A stretch of 46,933 nucleotides of DNA from Anaerovibrio slackiae. GTDB taxonomy: Bacteria > Bacillota > Negativicutes > Selenomonadales > Selenomonadaceae. Both the position numbers and the translations under genes were made by a program. Shown here piece after piece: positions 30,753-38,244 of this stretch. The first letter of the stretch is position 1; every line of letters starts with the position of its first letter. Where the stretch lies: positions 1 through 46,933 of the forward strand of contig NZ_VUNR01000023.1 in the NCBI RefSeq assembly GCF_009695585.1, in the 5' to 3' direction. The notes under the pieces were generated by a model that saw nothing but the letters and a program-made list of their open reading frames with translations, searched no databases and was not told the DNA's origin.

Positions 30753-30860
30753 GGCAGGATGCAATAGTGAACTGTAATAATAGCCAGTAATGATGTGGAT
30801 AACATCTGGTAATAGCAGGCTGCAAGGACAGGTTATGATAACATGTTATAATAATCTGTA

Positions 30861-30889
30861 TTGACAGAAAATTGCATGTATGATAAAAT
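30861..30889 (+). promoter_or_regulatory. carD promoter
   Basis: TTGACA (30861-30866), 17-bp spacer, TAAAAT (30884-30889). A second TATAAT lies at about 30919-30924 with no matching -35. Confidence 0.68.
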
Positions 30890-30961
30890 TACTTCTTTTC
30901 TTGTGAATTAATTTGTGTTATAATCGTTTTGTACGGTTGATTTGTAAGAGGGGGTGTGATT

Positions 30962-31450
30962 TTGTTACAGGTTGGTGACCAGGTGGTTTATCCTATGCAC
31001 GGTGCAGGTGAGATAGCCGGGATTGAGGAATGCGAGATTATGGGGCAGGTCAAGCAGTATTTTATTTTGCAGCTGCCTGTCGGCGACATCAGGATAATGA
31101 TTCCTACTGACAATGCGGATGGTATCGGCCTGCGGCAGATTTCACCGCCGGAGATGCTTGACAGGGTGGCGGAGGTGCTGCTTGATGAACCGGAACGGCC
31201 TTTGGGAAGCTGGAACAAGAGGTTTCACAGCAATCTGAACCGGCTAAAGACAGGGGACATTCTGGAGGTTGCAGCGGTAATCCGCAATCTGATTTTGCAG
31301 GACAGGCGCAAGCGGATATCAGGCGGTGAGAAACGCCTGCTGGAGCTGGCGCGGCAGATATTCGTCAGCGAGCTTTCCTTTGCCCTGAAGCTGCCTACGG
31401 AGCAGGCAGAAGGCTGGATGATGGAAAAGCTTGACAGCAACCATAGCTGA
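30962..31450 (+). CDS. CarD-family transcriptional regulator
   Basis: RNA-polymerase-binding protein of the CarD/CdnL type. It is 162 residues with an N-terminal Tudor-like domain (LQVGDQVVYPMHGAGEIAGIEE) and a helical C-terminal domain with W-N-K-R (GSWNKRFHSNLNRL) and LLELARQIFVSELSFAL. TTG 30962 is chosen because GAGGGGG lies at a normal distance and the product MLQVGD matches relatives; GTG 30956 would sit too close. CarD proteins bind the beta subunit and stabilise open complexes, often tuning stable RNA synthesis. It occupies the place where disA is found in Bacillus. Confidence 0.9.
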   Translation: MLQVGDQVVYPMHGAGEIAGIEECEIMGQVKQYFILQLPVGDIRIMIPTDNADGIGLRQISPPEMLDRVAEVLLDEPERPLGSWNKRFHSNLNRLKTGDILEVAAVIRNLILQDRRKRISGGEKRLLELARQIFVSELSFALKLPTEQAEGWMMEKLDSNHS

Positions 31451-31496
31451 GTTTTGTGTTCCGCTATGCCGCAGGGGCGGCTTATTGAGCAGTATG

Positions 31497-31524
31497 CAGC
31501 CTGTTTCTGTAACAGGCTGTTTTT
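31497..31524 (+). terminator. Rho-independent terminator of carD
   Basis: AGCCTGTT (31498-31505) pairs with AACAGGCT (31511-31518) with a 5-base loop, followed by GTTTTTG. Confidence 0.85.
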
Positions 31525-31603
31525 GTGTCAGGGACAGGCCTGGGAGATATTTCCTAATTTTGTTAAGCAGAGGCATACAGATGATTTTCATCTTTTTGCT
31601 ATA

Positions 31604-31679
31604 TTATGCGTTATTGTGACGATTATGCGTTATTGTAACGGTTATGCGTTATTGTAACGGTTGTGCGTTATTGTAACGA
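31604..31679 (+). repeat. 19-bp tandem repeat, four units, upstream of yacL
   Basis: Four contiguous 19-bp units, TTATGCGTTATTGTAACGG with minor changes, ending eight bases before the AAGGAGGTGAG ribosome site of the next gene. Each unit contains GTTATTGTAAC, a dyad with GTTA/TAAC half-sites (GTTA/TGAC in unit 1). It sits in the leader of yacL. There are no spacers, so it is not CRISPR. Confidence 0.9.
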
Positions 31680-31698
31680 TGAAAGGAGGTGAGAAGGA

Positions 31699-32898
31699 AT
31701 GCTGGTAAAGGTTATTCGTTTTTTTGTTACTGCATTGCTGGCGGTGATTGGCGGTGTCATAGTGCATCTGGCCAGCCCTGTGCTGACGGAGCTTATCAGT
31801 ACCGAGGTGCTGAAGACCTCCATGGGGCTCTACAAGCTGACTATGGCAAATGTCATCCTGATAGCATTGGGCATGGCGGTGGGTGCTGCCGTGGGCTATC
31901 TGATTTCCCCCTTTGTGGCCGGCACATTGCAGAGATTTTCCGTTTGGGTTGAAGGGCAGCTCAGCAAGATGCCATTGCAGGATGTGATTGCCGGAGTTGC
32001 CGGTTTGGCTATTGGACTTATTATTGCAAATTTATTAGGCGGGGCGTTTTCCAACATACCGGTGGTAGGCGACTATATACCGGTGGTGTTCAGCATCGTT
32101 TTCGGTTATCTTGGTATTCATATTGTTGTGCGCAAGCAGAAGGAAATTGGCGAATTGCTGGGGCGTATGCTGAAACTGAAGAAAAAGCCCAAGGCTGATG
32201 CTGCTGCGGAGCCATCCTATGGCGCTGGCAGCGCAGAGGCGGCTTTGGCTGGCGGCATGATGGCAGATGCCTGGCCGTCTCCTGCCAATTATGCCAGCTA
32301 TGTAGGCTGCAAGCTGCTGGACACCAGTGTCATTATTGATGGCCGCATTGCTGATATTTGCAGGACAGGCTTTGTGGATGGCAAGCTTCTGATACCGGTC
32401 TTTGTGCTGGAGGAGCTGCAGCATATTGCTGACTCCGCAGATGCCCTGAAGCGTGTCCGGGGCAGGCGCGGACTGGATATTCTCCAGCGAATCCGCACTG
32501 AAAGCGGTTTGCAGGTGGAGATTGTCAATCAGGATTTTGATGATATTACAGAGGTTGACTCCAAGCTGGTACGGCTGGGGCAGCAGCTGGGAGGCAAGAT
32601 CATTACCAATGATTACAACCTCAACAAGGTGTCAGAGCTGCAGGGTGTGCCTGTGCTGAACATCAATGATCTGTCCAATGCGGTAAAGCCTGTGGTGATT
32701 CCTGGGGAGAGCATGCACGTTACCATTGTCAAGGAAGGCAAGGAGCATGGCCAGGGAGTGGCGTATCTGGATGACGGCACTATGATTGTGGTAGAGAATG
32801 GCCGCTATCATCTGAATGAGGCCATACAGGTGGAGGTTACGTCTGCCTTGCAGACTTCTGCCGGCCGCATGATTTTTGCCAAGCCTGTGACAGCGTAA
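31699..32898 (+). CDS. yacL: PIN/TRAM-domain membrane protein (YacL family)
   Basis: 399 residues. About four transmembrane segments fill residues 1-150 (ending PVVFSIVFGYLGIHIVV). The PIN nuclease-like domain begins near 212 with LLDTSVIIDGRI and has acidic residues in EELQHIADSAD and TNDYNLNKV. A C-terminal TRAM RNA-binding domain (GESMHVTIVKEGKEHGQGVAYLDDG) follows. YacL homologues are conserved next to radA/disA and ispD; their RNA substrate is unknown. A strong AAAGGAGGTGAG precedes ATG 31699. Confidence 0.92.
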   Translation: MLVKVIRFFVTALLAVIGGVIVHLASPVLTELISTEVLKTSMGLYKLTMANVILIALGMAVGAAVGYLISPFVAGTLQRFSVWVEGQLSKMPLQDVIAGVAGLAIGLIIANLLGGAFSNIPVVGDYIPVVFSIVFGYLGIHIVVRKQKEIGELLGRMLKLKKKPKADAAAEPSYGAGSAEAALAGGMMADAWPSPANYASYVGCKLLDTSVIIDGRIADICRTGFVDGKLLIPVFVLEELQHIADSADALKRVRGRRGLDILQRIRTESGLQVEIVNQDFDDITEVDSKLVRLGQQLGGKIITNDYNLNKVSELQGVPVLNINDLSNAVKPVVIPGESMHVTIVKEGKEHGQGVAYLDDGTMIVVENGRYHLNEAIQVEVTSALQTSAGRMIFAKPVTA

Positions 32899-32947
32899 GC
32901 TGCCAGCTGGCGGGGCTGTTAGTTAATTGAGCAAGGTATGGATATTG

Positions 32948-32982
32948 GGGGCTGTGGGCTGAGTGTTTGCTTTCACGGCCCC
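32948..32982 (+). terminator. Possible weak terminator between yacL and ispD
   Basis: GGGGCTGTG (32948-32956) pairs with CACGGCCCC (32974-32982) with one G-U pair; only TGATTTTG follows, so termination would be weak. Confidence 0.35.
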
Positions 32983-33031
32983 TGATTTTGTATATGTGTG
33001 TGATTTTTGGCATGATGATGGAGGTGTAAAG

Positions 33032-33739
33032 GTGGTAACAGCGATTTTTCCGGCGGCAGGCAAGGGGAAAAGAATGCAGGCCGGTATGAACAAGGTACTG
33101 GTGGAGCTGGAGGGGGTGCCTATATTGGTGCGCACCCTGGCGAGGTTCTCCCGCTGTCAGGCTGTTGACAGGCTGGTGGTGGTAGTAGCGGCTCATGAGG
33201 TGGAATTTGTGACGGATATGCTGACCAGGGCGGACAGGGAATACGGGCTGAAGCCATGGCTGGTAACTGCCGGTGGCTCAGAGCGGCAGTATTCCGTGTG
33301 GAACGGCATTCAGGCTGTGCAGGGAGCGGCAGATGATGATATTATCCTGGTGCATGATGCGGCAAGGCCGCTGGTTTCGGAAAAGACCATTCTGGAGACT
33401 ATCCGTGTGGCGGAGGCGAAAGGGGCGGCCATTGCGGCAGTGCCTGCCAAGAACACCATCAAGCTGTGCAATGCTGCCGGTGAGGTAGTGGAAACCCCTG
33501 ACCGCAGCAGGCTCTGGGAGGTGCAGACCCCTCAGGGGTTCCGCAGGGGTATTCTGGTCAGGGCAAATCAGCAGGCTATGGCAGAAAGCTTTTTGGGCAC
33601 AGATGATGCCAGCCTGGTGGAAAGGCTGGGGCAGAAGGTGTTTATTGTGGAGAGCGACTATCGCAATATCAAGCTGACTACCCCGGAGGATATGGTAATC
33701 GCCAAGGCGTTTTTGGCAGCAGAGGAGGAGAATGAATGA
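33032..33739 (+). CDS. ispD: 2-C-methyl-D-erythritol 4-phosphate cytidylyltransferase
   Basis: Third step of the MEP isoprenoid pathway. It is 235 residues with the CTP-binding [11 protein letters not shown] at the N-terminus, HDAARPLV near residue 108, the TPQGFR element and [13 protein letters not shown] at the end. GTG 33032 is chosen because GGAGG lies seven bases upstream and the product matches family length; a longer in-frame version is unconserved. It overlaps ispF by ATGA. Confidence 0.94.
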   Translation: MVTAIFPAAGKGKRMQAGMNKVLVELEGVPILVRTLARFSRCQAVDRLVVVVAAHEVEFVTDMLTRADREYGLKPWLVTAGGSERQYSVWNGIQAVQGAADDDIILVHDAARPLVSEKTILETIRVAEAKGAAIAAVPAKNTIKLCNAAGEVVETPDRSRLWEVQTPQGFRRGILVRANQQAMAESFLGTDDASLVERLGQKVFIVESDYRNIKLTTPEDMVIAKAFLAAEEENE

Positions 33740-34206
33740 GCAGGTTTGGTATGGGATATGATGTGCATCAGCTGGTGGAAGGAAGAAAGCTGATTATCGG
33801 TGGCGTGGAGATTCCTTTTGAAAAGGGGCTTTTGGGGCATTCTGATGCGGATGTGCTGCTGCATGCGATTTCTGATGCCCTGCTGGGGGCAGCTGCCCTG
33901 GGGGACATCGGCAAGCACTTTCCTGATACCGATGAGCGCTACAAGGGGGCAGACAGCCTGAAGCTTCTGGAGGAAGTGGGCAGGCTGCTGGCTGAAAAGG
34001 GCTATACGGTTGGCAATGTGGATGCTACCATCGTGGCACAGAGGCCGAAGATGGCACCACATATTCCTGTGATGCGGGAAAATATCGCCCGGGTGCTGCA
34101 TGTGGATGTAGACAGGATAAATGTGAAGGCTACCACGGAGGAGCATTTGGGCTTTACCGGCAGCGGTCAGGGAATTTCTGCTTATGCCGTAGCAGGAATA
34201 GAGTAA
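33736..34206 (+). CDS. ispF: 2-C-methyl-D-erythritol 2,4-cyclodiphosphate synthase
   Basis: Fifth step of the MEP pathway, forming the cyclic diphosphate. At 156 residues it has the zinc ligands D9 and H11 in [36 protein letters not shown] and [12 protein letters not shown] near the end. It is translationally coupled to ispD. The final A of the TAA also serves as the first base of repeat copy G. gltX, which follows ispF in Bacillus, is absent. Confidence 0.96.
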   Translation: MSRFGMGYDVHQLVEGRKLIIGGVEIPFEKGLLGHSDADVLLHAISDALLGAAALGDIGKHFPDTDERYKGADSLKLLEEVGRLLAEKGYTVGNVDATIVAQRPKMAPHIPVMRENIARVLHVDVDRINVKATTEEHLGFTGSGQGISAYAVAGIE

Positions 34207-34692
34207 TTTCAGTTTGTCGTCGTGAAGGTATGAGGCTTCTGGAACATTAACGGATGAGTTTTGTTGGTTCGTGGACTCTGTTCAGACTAAAAATGGGATG
34301 GGGCGGCAGGTGATTATAATAATGATTAATGATTGAAAATATTGTGGCACGGGCTCCCGGGACGGACATACTTTTTCTCCATTCGCCACAAACGGTCCGC
34401 TTCGTACCTCAGCCGCCGTTTCCAACTAACGCCTATTTTGCTTGCTGCGCAAGCAAAATTACGGCTGGGCAAAACACCATCTATCACAGACATTCAGGCA
34501 AGCGGAGCCGCTTTTCCTGCGGAAAAGATGGTGGCTCATATCCGAAAAAGCAGTCCGCTCCCTCGCGCCCTCTACATAATTCAGTTATAATCACCTGCCG
34601 CCCCATCCTTCTTTGTCTGAACAGATACAACAAAATGATGAAACGCCCATTGTTATATGTTACCATAGTGTTATATAAAGCTTTTTGCACTT
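34207..34692 (-). repeat. Interspersed palindromic repeat, copy G (unrelated core)
   Basis: Minus-oriented copy starting TTTCAGTTTGTCG directly at the ispF stop. Family boxes TCTGTTCAGAC (34277-34287) and TGTCTGAACAGA (34614-34625) and both flanks are kept. Between them, however, is about 325 bp unrelated to the other cores. It is closed by a perfect 24-bp inverted repeat (34296-34319 with 34585-34608), with inner hairpins such as ATTTTGCTTGC / GCAAGCAAAAT. The flanks resemble copy C most. ORFs through it look accidental. Confidence 0.83.
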
Positions 34693-35000
34693 TTACGCTT
34701 GCGTATTAGTTTGCATCTGCTTGAAGGCAATTTTCTTTACAAAGCTTGCCAGATATAGCGGCAGACTATAGGTCCTGGTTTCCACTATATCGTTTACAGC
34801 AATATTTTTCATAGAAATTTTAAACCCAATTTCAGGCTTATATTGCCTGCAAAAACATTGATAGCTTTTGGCTCTGGTATGTATTTCTGCCTTGGCTTCA
34901 ATTGGGATGATAGTTTCCTGATTGGCAATGAGGAAATCCACCTCTGCCGTATTGCCAGAACGCCAGAAGTAAGGCTCAAGGTTCTGCTTGAGAAGCTCTA
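34693..35000 (-). pseudogene. 3' remnant of a DUF4143 AAA-type ATPase gene
   Basis: The minus-strand frame encodes LKQNLEPYFWRSGNTAEVDFLI, then IIPIEAKAE, then KSYQCFCRQYKPE. This is the nuclease-like C-terminal end of DUF4143 ATP-binding proteins (usually about 400 residues). The frame is open up to 35000, where repeat copy H starts, and nothing of the 5' three quarters exists beyond the repeat. The last few codons run into repeat copy G. It is a dead fragment trapped between two repeat copies. EVDFLI-x-IIPIEAKAE is the recognisable signature. Confidence 0.78.
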
Positions 35001-35345
35001 TTTCAGTTTGTCGTAGTGCTTATTCGTTACTTCGTGCATATACTGATGACGTAATTTGATATTTCGTGGACTCTGTTCAGACATTATAAAGGGACAGGTA
35101 GCGGCAGTACCCATAGAAAACTCGCTCTCGCTCTTAGCACAGCCTCGCGCTTCTAAGCTCCTGCATCGCTTACGCTCGCACTCGCTAAGAAGCGAGGCTG
35201 CACTCAAGGTTTTCTTTGGGTACATGCCGCACCTGTCCCTCTTTGTGTATGAACAGATACAACAAAATGATACAATATTTGTCATTGTATGATGCTATAG
35301 CAACTAATCCAACTTTACGAGCAAGCCTGAAAAGAGGGGGATAAA
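35001..35345 (-). repeat. Interspersed palindromic repeat, copy H
   Basis: Minus-oriented copy with the common core, nearly identical to E. Boxes TCTGTTCAGACA (35072-35083) and TGTATGAACAGA (35246-35257, one change). It begins TTTCAGTTTGTCGTAG, breaking the DUF4143 gene, and ends near AGCCTGAAAAGAGGGGG. The 50 bp to the XRE gene hold nothing I recognise. Confidence 0.86.
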
Positions 35346-35396
35346 AACTATTTGTTGTGGTGGTAGTAAGTAAATTTTAGCCGAAAGGTAGCAAAA

Positions 35397-35639
35397 TTAA
35401 TGTTCTGTGTTTTTCTTTGGTGGAATGTACTCTAAAATATCGGTTATATCACAATCCAAAGCATAGCAAAGTCGTGCTAAAACAGAAATATCTAGTCTTT
35501 GAACGTCATTTTTGCAATATCCTTTCAATTGTGTTCGTTGCATTTCGGCTCTACAGGCCAATTTATTAATGCTGATATTTTGCGATTTTCGTAATGCTTC
35601 CAAATTAATTTGTATTCTTCCAAAATCAATATCTCTCAT
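35397..35639 (-). CDS. XRE-family HTH regulator
   Basis: 80-residue Cro/CI-type DNA-binding protein. The helix-turn-helix spans RKSQNISINKLACRAEMQRTQLKGY, followed by DISVLARLCYALDCDITDILEYIPP as in HTH_26 proteins. The start at 35639 (MRDIDFG) has GGGTGA upstream; in-frame sequence further 5' is unconserved. It is transcribed away from the lipoprotein gene. The shared upstream region has two inverted repeats that could be its operator. AT-rich, as are its neighbours. Confidence 0.85.
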   Translation of the reverse strand: MRDIDFGRIQINLEALRKSQNISINKLACRAEMQRTQLKGYCKNDVQRLDISVLARLCYALDCDITDILEYIPPKKNTEH

Positions 35640-35644
35640 CAAAT

Positions 35645-35735
35645 TCACCCAATATAATTTTATTATTTTTGCTGGTGTATTGTAATGGGTGAGAAAATAT
35701 GGTAATATACATATGAGCAGATATATACTCATATT
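35645..35735. promoter_or_regulatory. Divergent control region with two inverted repeats
   Basis: TCACCCA (35645-35651) and TGGGTGA (35686-35692) form one dyad, the first half overlapping the XRE ribosome site. ATATGAG (35711-35717) and CTCATAT (35729-35735) form another, upstream of the lipoprotein gene. Either could be the XRE operator. Confidence 0.45.
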
Positions 35736-35761
35736 TTATTAATAGCAAGGAGAGATGTATT

Positions 35762-36217
35762 ATGATGTCCAAAGTATGGAAAATTTTAACTGGCCTTTTT
35801 GTTCTTATTTCTTGTATGGCAGTGCTTGGCGGTTGTGGAGATAGCAGTGATAAAAAGTCAAATGAAGCTGCCACTCCCAAAACCTATGCTGAGGCAGATA
35901 TAAACATTCTTATTTCTGAAGCAAAGGAAAATGCTGCAGCTGCTGGTAAAAACTACAAGGATAAGGATGTAAAAATCGTTGGAGGAATAGTGAATAATAT
36001 TGACTCTGACCTAAAGTATTTTACCCTTGATGGAACTGATAAAAATTTCAGTATGCTTCATGTAAGCTGTCAAATTGACAAGCAGAATAAAGAACTGCAA
36101 GATGCTGTTTTAAATATAAAAAAAGGACAGTCTGTAATAGTATATGGTCATATTAAAGATGTTGGTGACATTATGGGATATACCTTAAAACTTGATAAAA
36201 TAGAAGTAAACAATTAA
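35762..36217 (+). CDS. Lipoprotein with OB-fold-like (tRNA_anti-like) domain
   Basis: 151 residues with a type II signal peptide: Lys near the start, a hydrophobic stretch to residue 21, and lipobox LGGC with the lipidated Cys at 25. The mature part begins with a Ser/Asp/Lys linker. It continues as a beta-rich domain (DVKIVGGIVNNIDSDLKYFTLDG, then KKGQSVIVYGHIKDVG) like OB-fold tRNA_anti-like lipoproteins. AAGGAGAG precedes the ATG. Function unknown. The next gene is 22 bp downstream and probably in the same unit. Confidence 0.82.
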   Translation: MMSKVWKILTGLFVLISCMAVLGGCGDSSDKKSNEAATPKTYAEADINILISEAKENAAAAGKNYKDKDVKIVGGIVNNIDSDLKYFTLDGTDKNFSMLHVSCQIDKQNKELQDAVLNIKKGQSVIVYGHIKDVGDIMGYTLKLDKIEVNN

Positions 36218-36239
36218 AAATGTACAAGAGGTCTTTAAA

Positions 36240-36698
36240 ATGGCTATGATAAAATGCGAAGATTGTGGTAATGAGTATTCCGATAAAGCTGCCCATTGCC
36301 CTAAATGTGGGTGTCCTAACAAAGAAATCTCTAAAACGATGGCAGTTTGGAAAACAGGCCGTACAGTTATTGGTATGTTATCACTTATTCTGTTTGTTCT
36401 GATTTCTTTCCAATCATGTGCTGCCGGGTTAGGTAATGCAATAGATAATAACAATTCATTAAGTGGAACAGCGGGGTTCTGTTTAGCTATTTGTATGATG
36501 ATAGCTGGTATAATTGCTATCTGCACAAGAAAATCCGTAAACAAGATACCTACAGTGTTGCCTGCTTTATTTTATTGGTTTGGATCTTTACTAACCATAG
36601 GTTCAGGAGATACTTACGGTGATTTGCCTATTTGGGGGACATTGTCTTTTATATTTGGTTTAGTGTTTGTGGTAGCATGCTACAAACAGAAAAAATAG
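36240..36698 (+). CDS. Zinc-ribbon membrane protein, unknown
   Basis: 152 residues. An N-terminal zinc ribbon uses C6, C9, C20 and C23 (CEDCG, then CPKCGCP). Transmembrane segments follow at about 42-62, 78-98 and 105-148 (the last region probably two passes), ending in Lys-rich CYKQKK. Such zinc-ribbon/membrane proteins are common beside small lipoproteins in accessory regions; no function is assigned. It lies close behind the lipoprotein gene and shares its low GC content. Confidence 0.75.
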   Translation: MAMIKCEDCGNEYSDKAAHCPKCGCPNKEISKTMAVWKTGRTVIGMLSLILFVLISFQSCAAGLGNAIDNNNSLSGTAGFCLAICMMIAGIIAICTRKSVNKIPTVLPALFYWFGSLLTIGSGDTYGDLPIWGTLSFIFGLVFVVACYKQKK

Positions 36699-36785
36699 TG
36701 TCTATGCAGGTAAAACTTTCATGTAGGAGCATTTTCCTTTTTATGAGTGTTGGTAATGTCAGATATCGTTAGACTTCCTGTGCCA

Positions 36786-37124
36786 TATTTTCAGGCGTTT
36801 TGTAAAGCTTGATTAGTTGCTATGGTATCATACAAATGGAGTATCGTTGATTACTTTTTTGTATCTGTTCAGACACAAAGAGGGACAGGTGCGGCATGTA
36901 CCCAAAGAAAACCTTGAGTGCAGCCTCGCTTCTTAGCGAGTGCGAGCGTAAGCGACGCAGGAGCTTAGAAGCGCGAGGCTGTGCTAAGAGCGAGAGCGAG
37001 TTTTCTATGGGTACTGCCGCTACCTGTCCTTTTAATAATGTCTGAACAGAGTCCAAGAACTATCAAACCATTTTAGTCAGTATGTGCACGAAGTAACAAA
37101 CCGGCACTACGACAAACTGAAATT
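36786..37124 (+). repeat. Interspersed palindromic repeat, copy I
   Basis: Plus-oriented copy with the common core. Boxes TCTGTTCAGACA (36864-36875) and TGTCTGAACAGA (37039-37050); tail ends ACAAACTGAAATTTA, 10 bases before the marR -35. The left flank starts at TTTTCAGGCGTTTTG. At 36699-36785, upstream, I see nothing recognisable. Together with copy H (opposite orientation) it encloses the XRE/lipoprotein/zinc-ribbon cassette. Confidence 0.87.
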
Positions 37125-37134
37125 TACAAAGTGA

Positions 37135-37179
37135 TTGACAGTTGGTCAGTCGCTGTATATAATAATAGTGTATATACAC
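37135..37179 (+). promoter_or_regulatory. marR promoter and operator
   Basis: TTGACA (37135-37140), 17-bp spacer, TATAAT (37158-37163), then a perfect 12-bp palindrome GTGTATATACAC at 37168-37179 over the expected start point. That position suits repression by the MarR protein encoded next. Confidence 0.82.
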
Positions 37180-37202
37180 GCAATATAAAAGGATATCCGA
37201 TT

Positions 37203-37652
37203 ATGAGCAAAAATGAAAAAATGGGCTTGTACCCCAAGCCATCCAGTCCCTGCAACTGCATGAACATACGCAGGGCATCCAGGGCAGTATCCCAGTTTTA
37301 TGACTCGGTGCTGGAGCCCGGGGGGATTACCCTCAACCAGTTCGGCATGCTGAATGTCATAAACAGCATGCAGTCTCCCGGTATCAGTGAGCTGGCAGGG
37401 GAGTTCCGCATTGACCGCACCACCATGAACAGAAATCTGAAGCCACTTTTGGAAAAGGAGCTTATCTGCCAGCGGCAGGGCAGTGATGCCAGGCGCAGGG
37501 AGATTGTCCTGACGGAAAGCGGCCATAGTGCCTTGCAGCGGGGCATGGAACTGTGGCTGGAGGCGCAGAAGTCCCTGGAGCTGTATTTGGGGGCAGACGA
37601 GCTGAAACAACTAAAGAGTACCCTTTCCAAGCTGGAAGCACTGGTGCCCTGA
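37203..37652 (+). CDS. MarR-family transcriptional regulator
   Basis: 149-residue winged-helix regulator. DNA-binding elements are PGISELAGEFRIDRTTMNRNLKPLLEKEL and the wing RQGSDARRREIVLTESG, flanked by dimerisation helices. Three cysteines lie in or near the N-terminal PCNCMNIRRA segment; CNCxNxRR is seen in a group of MarR regulators, and a thiol or metal sensor is possible. ATG 37203 follows AAAGGATAT; the longer frame to 37131 would include the promoter. Near-identical dyads before this gene and before the cupin gene suggest it controls both. Confidence 0.88.
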   Translation: MSKNEKMGLYPKPSSPCNCMNIRRASRAVSQFYDSVLEPGGITLNQFGMLNVINSMQSPGISELAGEFRIDRTTMNRNLKPLLEKELICQRQGSDARRREIVLTESGHSALQRGMELWLEAQKSLELYLGADELKQLKSTLSKLEALVP

Positions 37653-37678
37653 GGGATTTTCACTCTATGGGCATCAGC

Positions 37679-37724
37679 AGGGCTCAAGATAAAGGGTGTA
37701 TATGCACTTATCGAAAAGAGCCCT
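37679..37724 (+). promoter_or_regulatory. Second MarR-type dyad within a hairpin, upstream of cupin gene
   Basis: GTGTATATGCAC (37696-37707) differs in one base from the palindrome at 37168-37179. It lies in the loop of a hairpin made by AGGGCTC (37679-37685) and GAGCCCT (37718-37724). It may be an operator for the cupin gene. Confidence 0.55.
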
Positions 37725-37769
37725 GAGAGAAGAAGCAAAAGCTTAATAAGAAAATTGGAGGCAAATAAA

Positions 37770-38153
37770 ATGAAAAACGTAGTATTGGAAAATATCGGCA
37801 AACTGAGTGATGTAACTGACAAGCTTTTTGAGAAGGAAAAGCTGGGGCTGACCGGCATGGAGATTTCCATCAACAATCTGGCAGCCAATGAGGGCAATCC
37901 CTTCGTGCATACCCATCAGCAGAATGAGGAGCTGTATATCGTCATCAAGGGAAGCGGCGTCTTCTACGCTGACGGTGAGGAATTTGGCGTGCAGGAAGGC
38001 TCCCTCATCAGGGTGGAGCCGGAGGCGGAGCGTGCCATTGCGGCAGGTGACCAGGGCATGACCTACATCTGCATTCAGGCGGCAAAGGGCAGCCTGAAGC
38101 AGTACACTATGACAGACGGCAAGCTCAGTGACAGCAAGGCATCCTGGATGTAA
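37770..38153 (+). CDS. Small cupin-domain protein
   Basis: 127-residue single cupin. Motif 1 is PFVHTHQQNEELYIVIKGSGVFYADG (two His and Glu as metal ligands), followed by the GSLIRVEPEAERAI strand region; the usual second-motif His is not obvious. TTGGAGG precedes ATG 37770. Likely regulated with marR by the shared dyad. Substrate unknown; such proteins range from isomerases to sensors. Confidence 0.85.
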   Translation: MKNVVLENIGKLSDVTDKLFEKEKLGLTGMEISINNLAANEGNPFVHTHQQNEELYIVIKGSGVFYADGEEFGVQEGSLIRVEPEAERAIAAGDQGMTYICIQAAKGSLKQYTMTDGKLSDSKASWM

Positions 38154-38205
38154 GCAGCCGGGGAGCCATGGCGCAAGGTAAGGTATGGCAGAAACATTTC
38201 TTGCA

Positions 38206-38234
38206 TTGACGGGCTTTTTTTGTTAGAATATAGA
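38206..38234 (+). promoter_or_regulatory. cysE-cysS promoter
   Basis: TTGACG (38206-38211), 17-bp spacer, TATAGA (38229-38234); TAGAAT at 38231 is an alternative -10. Transcription would enter the T-box leader. Confidence 0.6.
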
Positions 38235-38244
38235 ATAATATATT

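Noticed and set aside
31604-31679. Possible CRISPR array
   Set aside because: The 19-bp units are contiguous with no unique spacers, and no cas genes are nearby.
34440-34540. Integron attC-like hairpin in copy G
   Set aside because: The stem-loop is present, but paired core sites of the RYYYAAC/GTTRRRY form are not convincing and there is no integrase gene.
34329-34709. 126-codon frame within repeat copy G
   Set aside because: It crosses the hairpin arms and has no recognisable domain or ribosome site; the region is better explained as the variable core of the repeat.
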